NCBI GenBank assembly: GCA_030695705.1
Contig: JAUYPS010000044.1
Location: 1-28,508, forward strand
Length of the DNA: 28,508 bases
Reading direction: 5' to 3'
DNA from: a bacterium
GTDB taxonomy: Bacteria > Patescibacteriota > Minisyncoccia > 2-02-FULL-40-12 > IGHO2-12-FULL-4
In this document: in pieces, positions 22,929 to 28,508 of the stretch
How positions within the stretch are numbered: the stretch's first letter is position 1
Layout of the letters: every line of letters starts with the position of its first letter
Made by a program: the position numbers and the translations under genes
The notes under the pieces: generated by a model
The model's database searches: none
What the model was told of the DNA's origin: nothing
Seen by the model: the letters and a program-made list of their open reading frames with translations, nothing else

Positions 22929-24557
22929 CCCCAGTAAATCCAAAGCCCTGCCTAATACCATAGCGGAGGCACTCACCAAGGTCAACCTGGCTTTTTCTAA
23001 TTTTGGCTCTGCTCCGATCACTTTTGATTTCTCATAAAAACGATTGATCAGTCCGGCCAAATCCAAAGCATAAGTGCTCAAATGATGGATTTGATAATTT
23101 CCGGCTACTTCTTCTAAAATTTCCGGAAACTTCAATAACTTTCTGATTAATTCCCCCTCCCACTCTTTCCAATTAATCTCTTTTTCTAACTTTTTAGAGA
23201 CCTTTAGTTTCCCCTCTTTGGCTTTGACCAAAATCGCTTTCAAGCGAACAAAAGCGTACTGGATATAGTAAACCGGATTGCGGTTGGACTGCTCTTGAGC
23301 CAATGCCAAATCAAATTCCATGTGAGTGTCCAAGGATTTGCTCAAAAAGAAAAACTTGGCCACATCGGCCGGCACCTTTTCCAGTAATTCATCCAGGGTC
23401 ACAAACTGCCCCGCCCTTTTAGACATCCGCACCGCTTCTCCCTTTTCCAACAACGAAACCAACTGCATTAAAATAAAAGTGAATTTGGACTCCTCCAATC
23501 CTAATGCTTTCAGACCAGCTTTGACTCTGGCAACATCACCGTGATGGTCTGCTCCAAAAATATAGATCATTTTAGAAAACTTACGACGATCTTTGTGGCG
23601 AGCATAGGCAAAGTCAGACAAGAGATAAGTGGTAAATCCATCTGATTTTCTGATCACCGCATCTTTATCCATTCCAAACTCCGAGGCCTTGAACCACAAA
23701 GCCCCCTCTTTTTCATAAGACAAATTATTGAATTCCAAAAAATTAAACACAACTTTCAATTCATTTTTTTCCACCAGACTGCTTTCGTAAAACCATTCGT
23801 CAAATTTCACTCCAAATCGCCCCAGAGAATCTTTAATCTGCCGGAGCATTTTTTCTATGGCATATTTCTGTGCTTGAGTAGCCAGTTCATCGAAATCGTC
23901 CGGCAACCCATGATACGCCCCTTCTTTTTTAAAGTCCTTGGCAATATCCGTAATGTACCCCCCCTGATACATTTCTTCGGGGAAATCGATAACCTGCCCC
24001 TCCATTTCCAAATACCTTCTGGCCACGGACTCTCCTAAAATCCTCACCTGCCGGCCAATATCATTTACATAGTATTCTTTGGTAACTTTATATTCGAAGC
24101 TGCTCAAAATCCTGGCCAAGGATTCTCCATAAGCCGCCGAGCGGCCATTGCCCAAAGTAAGCGGGCCGGTGGGATTAGCCGAAACGAATTCAATATTTAC
24201 TTTTTGTCCTTTGCCGAAATTTCCCGCTCCGTATTTTTCTCCTTTCTTTAAAATTTCTTCTGTTCCGCTTCTTAAGCTTTCCGGACTCAGCCGAAAATTG
24301 ATAAAACCAGGAGTAACCGCCTTTATCTCTGAAAATATCTTAACTAGTTTTTTATCTTTTTTTAGAATAGCGATAATTTCCTCCGCTACCTCCATGGGGT
24401 TTTTACCCCCTCCTTCGCTAAAGCTATGGAGGGCAGGCAAAATCAAAGCCAGATTAGTGCTGTAATCTCCAAATTCCCTAGGTGCAAATGAAACGCTAGT
24501 CGAAACGCCTTTGGGAGCAATTTGCTTTAATTTTTCGATAATTTCTTCCCGAAACAT
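22905..24557 (-). CDS. argS: Arginine--tRNA ligase
   Basis: A 550-residue class I synthetase. The N-terminal Add1 domain (1 to about 105) is followed by the catalytic core: FVSANPTGPLTLGNGR, in which the HIGH motif reads TLGN (134-137); YVNDIGRQVRILGESVARRY; YTTYLLSDFAYARHKDRR-like region; FGADHHGDVARVKAGLKALG; and the KMSKS-equivalent VRMSKRAGQFVTLDELL. The DALR anticodon-binding domain ends the protein (INRFYEKSKVIG...ALDLLGLTLPEKM). Residues 41-51 (PALHSFSEGGG) come from an in-frame repeat. An extended -10 on the minus strand (24567-24575) would start the transcript 3 nt before the ATG. The promoter is divergent from that of the HtrA-like gene. Confidence 0.95.
   Translation of the reverse strand: MFREEIIEKLKQIAPKGVSTSVSFAPREFGDYSTNLALILPALHSFSEGGGKNPMEVAEEIIAILKKDKKLVKIFSEIKAVTPGFINFRLSPESLRSGTEEILKKGEKYGAGNFGKGQKVNIEFVSANPTGPLTLGNGRSAAYGESLARILSSFEYKVTKEYYVNDIGRQVRILGESVARRYLEMEGQVIDFPEEMYQGGYITDIAKDFKKEGAYHGLPDDFDELATQAQKYAIEKMLRQIKDSLGRFGVKFDEWFYESSLVEKNELKVVFNFLEFNNLSYEKEGALWFKASEFGMDKDAVIRKSDGFTTYLLSDFAYARHKDRRKFSKMIYIFGADHHGDVARVKAGLKALGLEESKFTFILMQLVSLLEKGEAVRMSKRAGQFVTLDELLEKVPADVAKFFFLSKSLDTHMEFDLALAQEQSNRNPVYYIQYAFVRLKAILVKAKEGKLKVSKKLEKEINWKEWEGELIRKLLKFPEILEEVAGNYQIHHLSTYALDLAGLINRFYEKSKVIGAEPKLEKARLTLVSASAMVLGRALDLLGLTLPEKM
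24406..24438. repeat. Palindromic repeat inserted in frame in argS
   Basis: CCCCCTCCTTCGCTAAAGC followed by TATGGAGGGCAGGC: CCTCC pairs with GGAGG around a GCTAAAGC core. It encodes PALHSFSEGGG (residues 41-51) between TNLALIL and KNPMEVAEEI, where ArgRS normally has a shorter link. Its ends match the tatD repeat at 8470-8509. Confidence 0.7.
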
Positions 24558-24566
24558 AATAGAAAA

Positions 24567-24575
24567 ATCATACCA
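24567..24575 (-). promoter_or_regulatory. Extended -10 promoter of argS
   Basis: TGGTATGAT on the minus strand. The expected start is near 24560, three bases before the argS ATG. Confidence 0.5.
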
Positions 24576-24580
24576 TTGCT

Positions 24581-24610
24581 TTGCTTATTTTGAAATAGTT
24601 ATGCTAGAAT
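24581..24610 (+). promoter_or_regulatory. Promoter of the HtrA-like protease gene
   Basis: TTGCTT at 24581-24586, an 18-bp spacer, and the extended -10 TGCTAGAAT at 24602-24610. The expected start is 24617, giving a 3-nt leader before the ATG at 24620. Confidence 0.5.
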
Positions 24611-24619
24611 ATCTCCATT

Positions 24620-25696
24620 ATGGTAAACGAAGAAAAGCAAACTATTGAATTAGTTAAAAAAGCCACTCCGGCGGTAGTCAGCATCACTATCAGCAAAACC
24701 GTGGCTCAAGCCAAGGAAATGGCTTTTGGAAATATGCTCCATCCGTCTTTTCTCCCGGACTTTCCGGCCGACGCCCTTCCTGTTGATGATAACCAAAAAA
24801 TAAAGGTGGGCGGGGGTTCCGGTTTTATCGTGGACTCCAACGGCATAATTTTGACCAACAAACATGTCGTCATAGACGGCGAAGCGGAATACACGGTCAC
24901 CACTTCCGACGACACCGAGTACACCGCCAAGGTCCTCACCCGCGATCCGATCAACGACATTGCCATTTTAAAAATAGAGGCAAAAGATCTGCCAACTTTA
25001 AAAATGTCTTCTTCGGCTATTCAACCCGGTCAGACCGTTTTAGCCATCGGCAATGCTTTGGGACTTTTTTCCAATACCGTTTCCAAGGGAATCGTTTCCG
25101 GACTGTCCAGAAAGATTTCTGCCGCTATGGGCGGAGGAAATCCCGGCGAGGAAGGCGGAGAAGAAGCCATGCCCCAAGTAGAAGAATTGCGCGGAGTGAT
25201 CCAAACCGATGTGGCCATCAACCAGGGAAACTCCGGGGGACCGCTTCTGAATTTGGACGGCGAAGTGGTTGGCATCAATACCGCCGTCATTTATGGGGCG
25301 CAAAATATCGGATTCTCCATTCCCATTCAGTGGGCCAAAAATGACTTGGCTGACTTACAAAAATTCGGACGGATTATCCGCCCTTACATCGGCTTGCGTT
25401 ACATTATGCTCAACAAAGAAATGCAAAAAAGATACAAACTTTCCACCGATTATGGAGCCTTGATCACTCCCGGTCACTTGCCCGGAGGGCAGGCTGTCAT
25501 TAAAAATTCCCCCGCCGAGAAAGCCGGGCTTAAAGAAAACGACATCATTTTGGAAGTTAACGGGCAAAAGCTTGATGAAAAAAGCGACCTCCAGGATAAA
25601 ATCCAGCTTCTCAACGCCGGGGACGAAATAAGTTTAAGTTATCTGCGGAAAGACAAGCCCCATACCGCCAAATTGCTTCTGGAAGAAAGAAAATAG
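24620..25696 (+). CDS. HtrA/DegP-like trypsin-family serine protease with one PDZ domain
   Basis: A 358-residue protease-chaperone. The trypsin-like domain runs about 10-240, with all of the triad present: His82 (ILTNKHVV), Asp113 (DPINDIAILKI), and Ser205 (NQGNSGGPLLNLDGEVVGIN). A C-terminal PDZ domain (about 255-355) has the carboxylate-binding YIGLRY region and AEKAGLKENDIILEVNGQKL. Residues 171-185 are a Gly/Glu-rich loop. Unlike most HtrA/DegP proteins there is no N-terminal signal peptide or membrane anchor: the sequence begins MVNEEKQTIELVKKATPAVVSI, already the start of the protease fold. No upstream in-frame extension fits, because the promoter lies directly upstream. It may therefore act in the cytoplasm. 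A terminator follows. Confidence 0.93.
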   Translation: MVNEEKQTIELVKKATPAVVSITISKTVAQAKEMAFGNMLHPSFLPDFPADALPVDDNQKIKVGGGSGFIVDSNGIILTNKHVVIDGEAEYTVTTSDDTEYTAKVLTRDPINDIAILKIEAKDLPTLKMSSSAIQPGQTVLAIGNALGLFSNTVSKGIVSGLSRKISAAMGGGNPGEEGGEEAMPQVEELRGVIQTDVAINQGNSGGPLLNLDGEVVGINTAVIYGAQNIGFSIPIQWAKNDLADLQKFGRIIRPYIGLRYIMLNKEMQKRYKLSTDYGALITPGHLPGGQAVIKNSPAEKAGLKENDIILEVNGQKLDEKSDLQDKIQLLNAGDEISLSYLRKDKPHTAKLLLEERK

Positions 25697-25717
25697 AACC
25701 GCTTGAAAGCGGTTTTT
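25697..25717 (+). terminator. Rho-independent terminator after the HtrA-like gene
   Basis: AACCGCT (25697-25703), TGAA loop, AGCGGTT (25708-25714), then a run of Ts. It starts right after the stop codon. Confidence 0.8.
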
Positions 25718-25769
25718 ATTTAGAGTATATTTCATCAAACAATCTTGGACTTTAAAAACGAGGTCAAAA

Positions 25770-26489
25770 ATGGAACCGAAGAAAAAAGTTAAAGCCAGAG
25801 TTTATGGCATTGACCACCATGAAAGCCACTGGGAACTGCAGGAATGGCACTTGGATATCCGCCAATTTCATATTTATCTGACTGGCGAAGAAATTGATTA
25901 TTTCGCCGAAGACAAGCACAGAAGTGAACCAGGTGTGGAATATCAAATGAGCGCCAGATTTATTAAAAACATTCAGATTCTTTCTCAAATTGACTCCAAG
26001 CGCCCAATTCTAATTCATATGAAAACTTGTGGCGGTGATTGGCAGGAAGGAATGGCTATTTATGACACGCTGTGGGCCTGTCCGAACCCTGTTACCATTT
26101 TGAGCTACACCCACGCCCGCTCCATGTCTTCTATTATCTTGCAAGCGGCGGATAAGCGGGTGCTGATGCCGAATAGCTATTTCATGATTCATGAGGGCAC
26201 TTTGGGTCTGGAAGGTACGACCAAAGTAGTGCATTCCATGCTGGATTATGACAAGCGTGTCGTCCGTCCAACTATGCTCAATATTTATGTCGAGAAATTA
26301 AAACAGAAAGGGAAATTTAGCCGGCGCGCTCCGGAGCGAATCAAAGAAATGCTCCAAGAGGAGATGAATAAAAAAGAGGATGTTTACTTAACTCCACAAG
26401 AAGCTGTAGAATGGGGATTCGCCGACGAGGTTTTTGACCGCAACTGGGTCGCTTTGACCAAATTTTCCAGAAAATTTAAAAAGTTATAA
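25770..26489 (+). CDS. ClpP-type serine protease (divergent)
   Basis: A 239-residue member of the ClpP/crotonase fold. IHMKTCGGDWQEGMAIYDTL gives the oxyanion-loop glycines. The catalytic Ser118 lies in THARSMSS (the ClpP GQAASM position), His141 in YFMIHEG, and a C-terminal YLTPQEAVEWGFADEV is the usual ClpP ending. It is about 40 residues longer than typical ClpP, with an N-terminal part rich in charged residues that replaces the normal axial-loop region, so partner-ATPase docking may differ. It could be ClpP2-like, or a relative of the phage/ATPase-independent proteases. A GAGG ribosome-binding site 6 bp before the ATG supports the start. It lies between the HtrA-like gene and smpB, near ssrA, so it may degrade tmRNA-tagged proteins. 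Confidence 0.85.
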   Translation: MEPKKKVKARVYGIDHHESHWELQEWHLDIRQFHIYLTGEEIDYFAEDKHRSEPGVEYQMSARFIKNIQILSQIDSKRPILIHMKTCGGDWQEGMAIYDTLWACPNPVTILSYTHARSMSSIILQAADKRVLMPNSYFMIHEGTLGLEGTTKVVHSMLDYDKRVVRPTMLNIYVEKLKQKGKFSRRAPERIKEMLQEEMNKKEDVYLTPQEAVEWGFADEVFDRNWVALTKFSRKFKKL

Positions 26490-26490
26490 T

Positions 26491-26514
26491 CCGCTAAACT
26501 AAAGCGGACTTTTA
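26491..26514 (+). terminator. Terminator hairpin after the ClpP-like gene
   Basis: TCCGCT (26491-26496), 7-nt loop, AGCGGA (26504-26509), then CTTTTAA. The T-run is short, so the terminator is modest. Confidence 0.55.
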
Positions 26515-26522
26515 ATTTAAAA

Positions 26523-26531
26523 TGATATAAT
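26523..26531 (+). promoter_or_regulatory. Extended -10 promoter of smpB
   Basis: TGATATAAT is a perfect extended -10 box. Standard spacing puts +1 at 26538, the A of the smpB ATG, so the mRNA should be leaderless. No ribosome-binding site is present. Confidence 0.6.
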
Positions 26532-26537
26532 ACGGCC

Positions 26538-26975
26538 ATGTCCGTTTACGCCACCAATCCCAAAGCCGGTTTTGATTATAACATCATCGAAAGCTTCGAG
26601 GCTGGTTTGGAATTGGCCGGACAAGAGGTTAAATCCATCAAAAATGGGAAGGTTTCCATCAAAGGAGCTTATGTCAAAATTATCAATGGGGAAGCTTGGC
26701 TAATGGGAGCAATCGTCTCCCCTTATCAAGCCGGCAACGTACCGGCCGATTACGACCAGCAAAGAAACCGCCGCCTTCTTTTGAAAAAAAGCGAACTGCA
26801 GTATCTCCAAACTAAGTCCCAAGAACTAGGCCTGACTTTGGTGCCGGTCAAAATTTACGGCAAAAAAAATCTCGTCAAATTGGAAATCGGCCTGGCCCGC
26901 GGAAAAAAGAAATACGATAAAAGAGAAACCATCAAGAAAAGAGAGTTTGAACGCAAAGAAAAGAGAGAATTATAA
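26538..26975 (+). CDS. smpB: SsrA-binding protein SmpB
   Basis: A 145-residue RNA-binding protein that brings tmRNA to stalled ribosomes. Motifs in order: YNIIESFEAGLELAGQEVKSIKNGKVSIKGAYVKI, then EAWLMGAIVSPYQ, then RNRRLLLKKSELQYL, then LTLVPVKIYGKKNLVKLEIGLARGKKKYDKRETIKKRE. The basic C-terminal tail that enters the decoding centre is present. Its partner tmRNA gene is about 1 kb away on the other strand. The stop overlaps that of pyrE by 6 bp (convergent). It should be made from a leaderless mRNA. Confidence 0.96.
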   Translation: MSVYATNPKAGFDYNIIESFEAGLELAGQEVKSIKNGKVSIKGAYVKIINGEAWLMGAIVSPYQAGNVPADYDQQRNRRLLLKKSELQYLQTKSQELGLTLVPVKIYGKKNLVKLEIGLARGKKKYDKRETIKKREFERKEKREL

Positions 26976-27509
26976 TAGGTCTTTTAGTTTAAAAATTGAA
27001 ATTAACTCTATTCCGATTTTATTTAAATTTTCTTTAGCGCCTTCTTCCCTATCGACTAAAACCAGAGCTTTATTAATTTTTAAACCGTTATTTCTTAAAG
27101 TTTCCGCTGATTCTATCAGGGATTTGCCCGTAGTAGCCGTATCGTCGATAAGAATAATTTTTTCTCTTTTATTCAAATTGGGTCCTTCGACCTGTTTTTT
27201 GTCCGCGTGTTTTTTAGCTGTCTTTCTAATAATAAAAGTTTTCAACAGATATTTTTTGAGATAAGCCAAGAAAGCAATAGCTCCAACCAATGGGTCTGCT
27301 CCGATTGTCGGCCCTCCGACAGCCGTAGCTTTTTCTTTTTTAATAACTTCAAAAATTAATTGTGCGGAATGATATGCGCCTTCTGGAGTTAAAGTTACAT
27401 TTCTTCCATTGAGATAATATCCGGACCGCTTACCGGAAGTTAAAATAAAATCCCCTTTGGTAAGAGACTTTTGAAGAAGCTTCATTAGTTCTTCTTTTTG
27501 TTTTTGCAT
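26970..27509 (-). CDS. pyrE: Orotate phosphoribosyltransferase
   Basis: A 179-residue enzyme joining orotate to PRPP to give OMP in pyrimidine synthesis. The PRPP-binding loop IILIDDTATTGKSLIES (residues about 118-134) is canonical. The N-terminal LTSGKRSGYYLNGRNVTL holds the orotate-binding part, GGPTIGADPLVGAIAF follows, and the catalytic flexible loop region reads FIIRKTAKKHADKKQVEGP. It is slightly short for PyrE but complete. No other pyrimidine genes are near. A terminator and an extended -10 promoter lie immediately upstream, so it is its own unit. Confidence 0.93.
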   Translation of the reverse strand: MQKQKEELMKLLQKSLTKGDFILTSGKRSGYYLNGRNVTLTPEGAYHSAQLIFEVIKKEKATAVGGPTIGADPLVGAIAFLAYLKKYLLKTFIIRKTAKKHADKKQVEGPNLNKREKIILIDDTATTGKSLIESAETLRNNGLKINKALVLVDREEGAKENLNKIGIELISIFKLKDLL

Positions 27510-27516
27510 TTAAATT

Positions 27517-27525
27517 ATTATACCA
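27517..27525 (-). promoter_or_regulatory. Extended -10 promoter of pyrE
   Basis: TGGTATAAT on the minus strand. The start is expected at 27510, one base before the ATG. It directly abuts the T-tract of the upstream terminator. Confidence 0.6.
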
Positions 27526-27550
27526 AAAAAAATCGTGCCCGATGGCACGA
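27525..27550 (-). terminator. Rho-independent terminator of the GIY-YIG gene
   Basis: On the minus strand: TCGTGCC, ATCG loop, GGCACGA (27533-27550), followed by a run of eight Ts (27525-27532). It is the clearest terminator of the window. Confidence 0.85.
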
Positions 27551-27557
27551 AGAGATT

Positions 27558-27824
27558 CTAAATTTTAGTTAGTATTCCATTCTTAAATCTCTTGATTAAC
27601 ATTTCTTTTTTATCTCTTCGCCATTTCTTAATTTGTATTTCTCTTTTTCTTGCCTCAGCCAAAGTTTTATATTCTTCACTGAATACAATCTGAAATTCGC
27701 TTTTAGATTTTGTAAATTGAGCACCTTGCCCTGTGTTGTGATGATACAAACGATTTTGTAGATTTTCAGTAATACCAATATACAACTTACTATATCCGTT
27801 TTTAATTATGTAGACATAATACAT
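27558..27824 (-). CDS. GIY-YIG domain endonuclease-like protein
   Basis: An 88-residue UvrC/URI-like GIY-YIG nuclease-domain protein. The start at 27824 gives MYYVYIIKNGYSKLYIGITENLQNRLYHHNTG, in which YVYIIKN and LYIGIT are the GIY and YIG parts and RLYHHN carries the conserved Arg and His/Asn. The C-terminal AEARKREIQIKKWRRDKKEMLI is the usual ending of this small family (YhbQ-like). The frame is open 12 codons further up but without similarity. These genes are common in CPR and environmental genomes; the role is unknown. A terminator follows it. Confidence 0.9.
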   Translation of the reverse strand: MYYVYIIKNGYSKLYIGITENLQNRLYHHNTGQGAQFTKSKSEFQIVFSEEYKTLAEARKREIQIKKWRRDKKEMLIKRFKNGILTKI

Positions 27825-27889
27825 AAAAAAAAGAATATGCCCATTTGACTCATCTTTCAAGAGAAAGACTCGCTCAGGGCACTCTCCTC

Positions 27890-27923
27890 AAAATTAAATC
27901 CGCCTTTTAGCGGATTTAATTTT
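27890..27923 (-). terminator. Terminator palindrome downstream of tmRNA
   Basis: Perfect 14-bp arms (27890-27903 and 27910-27923) with a 6-nt loop and CCGC/GCGG at the top. Both ends are A/T-rich, so it can work in both directions. On the tmRNA side two further hairpins lie at 27924-27944 and 27946-27964 (ACCTTGC/GCAAGGT), directly after the tmRNA 3' end. Confidence 0.65.
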
Positions 27924-28044
27924 CGCTGTGGTTTACCACGAGCGAACCTTGCTGAAAGCAAGGTGAGTCGAGTGGAGATGGGGAGAATTGAACTCCCGTC
28001 TGGAAAATGATTTAAAATTGCTCTACAAGTTTAGCCGGATTAGC

Positions 28045-28206
28045 GGAGGCCCACCTCAGAACTTTATTTCTACTGCGGCTTTAAAATTTTGACTGCAAAA
28101 GGTTCAAATTTCGTCAGCGTAGTAGCAACTATGCTTTCTCAATTTTCACCTTTTTCGTTCAAAATTATAAAACCTCGTCACGAAAAAAGTTCTGAGGTGG
28201 GCCTCC
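28045..28206. repeat. 162-bp palindromic element inside tmRNA PK4
   Basis: A perfect 21-bp inverted repeat (28045-28065 and 28186-28206) encloses 120 nt that are themselves partly self-complementary, so the whole folds as one long hairpin. It sits between the 3' strand of the PK4 stem and the strand that pairs with the PK4 loop. No target-site duplication is evident. Confidence 0.85.
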
Positions 28207-28354
28207 CAGACTTCGGTTAAGAACCCGACAAAATAACCGAAGACCTGTTTTGTATTTTTCGTGCCCTGCCGCTAAAACATTTAAAAGACGGCAAAACCTT
28301 ATCCCGCTAATGACGCCCTGATTCGGCTAGCAGAAATCGCCGAGAGGACGCGCC

Positions 28355-28393
28355 TTAAGCGTAAGCTAAAGCGTAATTGCTATTGTAGTTGGC
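28355..28393 (-). other. tmRNA proteolysis-tag reading frame
   Basis: Resume codon GCC then AAC TAC AAT AGC AAT TAC GCT TTA GCT TAC GCT TAA: a 12-residue tag ANYNSNYALAYA. NYALA matches the common tag core, but a Tyr separates the last two Ala. Confidence 0.75.
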
Positions 28394-28508
28394 AATTATG
28401 ATTTGGGTGAAAAGTTTTAAGTGATTATCGCCCATACACTACTTGCGCAAATTTTAAAAGAAATCCCATCGAAGCCGATCATCCCCGCCTAAATTTTTTC
28501 CCGCTTCT

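Larger units (their letters stand above)
27973..28486 (-). ncRNA. ssrA: Transfer-messenger RNA (tmRNA)
   Basis: The 5' end GGGGATG (28486-28480) pairs with the 3' CATCTCC (27980-27974), followed by discriminator A; CCA is not encoded. The D-arm-like CGGCTTCGATGGGATT and the T arm GGGAG TTCAATT CTCCC complete the tRNA-like part. P2 is supported by AAATTTGC with GCAATTTT, and CAAGT with ACTTG. A tag frame at 28393-28355 reads ANYNSNYALAYA and stops at TAA. PK3 is suggested by GCCG/CGGC and TGTTTT/AAAACA. The PK4 stem is CTTCGGTTA/TAACCGAAG, with its loop GTCGGGTT pairing to AATCCGGC. At about 514 nt it is well over the usual 350-400 nt, because a 162-nt hairpin element is inserted within PK4. 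It works with SmpB, whose gene is nearby. Confidence 0.93.

Noticed and set aside
27825..27860. 12-residue N-terminal extension of the GIY-YIG protein
   Set aside because: It has no similarity; MYYVYIIKN is the usual start of this small family.
27973..28486. Group I intron in tmRNA
   Set aside because: The insertion is a simple palindrome inside PK4, not in the T-loop where tmRNA introns are known, and no intron core is seen.
1..28508. CRISPR arrays, rRNA genes and ordinary tRNA genes
   Set aside because: No regularly spaced repeats, rRNA segments or tRNA cloverleafs other than the tmRNA ends were recognised.

Overview
The window looks like a chromosomal piece of a Candidate Phyla Radiation (Patescibacteria) bacterium, most likely of Parcubacteria type. 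This is inferred from overall character, not from a marker phylogeny: core genes are compact and often overlap, RecO is short, glycyl-tRNA synthetase is the single-chain dimeric type, ArgRS has a divergent HIGH motif, homing endonucleases stand alone, and many small palindromic repeats lie between and inside genes.

Layout. Positions 1-1930 (+ strand) hold accessory genes: a 5'-truncated LAGLIDADG endonuclease, a lycopene-cyclase-domain membrane protein, a membrane-anchored winged-helix protein and a small Cys-rich unknown. Positions 1944-24557 are almost entirely minus strand and form a chain of closely packed housekeeping genes. Read in transcription order these are argS; ileS-recO-(Ig-like surface protein)-glyQS-M16 peptidase-AI-2E permease-rsmI; LAGLIDADG endonuclease-metG; tatD-SMR-like transporter; leuS-yvcK-glmS-tsaC. 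Five aminoacyl-tRNA synthetases (Arg, Ile, Gly, Met, Leu) plus tsaC and rsmI make this a translation-centred region, with glmS and yvcK serving cell-wall precursor supply. A YjdF-like membrane gene sits on the + strand between ileS and argS. Positions 24620-26975 (+) carry htrA-like, clpP-like and smpB genes. Positions 26970-28486 (-) carry pyrE, a GIY-YIG gene and the tmRNA gene ssrA. The two partners of ribosome rescue (SmpB and tmRNA) and a ClpP-type protease therefore lie within 3 kb.

Most interesting features: (1) IleRS is 1187 residues long because a complete histidine-phosphatase domain is inserted between the two halves of its zinc-binding region. (2) The tmRNA gene is about 514 nt long because a 162-nt palindromic hairpin sits inside pseudoknot PK4, and its predicted tag ends in LAYA rather than LAA. 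(3) Small palindromic repeats are spread through the window. Some lie in frame inside ileS (two different ones), tatD and argS, where they are translated as extra peptide; one class carries two perfect inverted TTATCCACA (DnaA-box-like) sites. (4) A cloverleaf-like inverted-repeat element of about 214 bp separates metG from tatD. (5) A vestigial second leuS 5' end, broken by a repeat, lies just upstream of leuS. (6) Several genes have extended -10 promoters placed so that the transcript would start at, or 1-3 nt before, the ATG (leaderless mRNAs).

There is no gene-free stretch over 300 bases apart from the tmRNA gene. The short gaps at 13636-13705 and 16498-16614 hold only weak hairpins.
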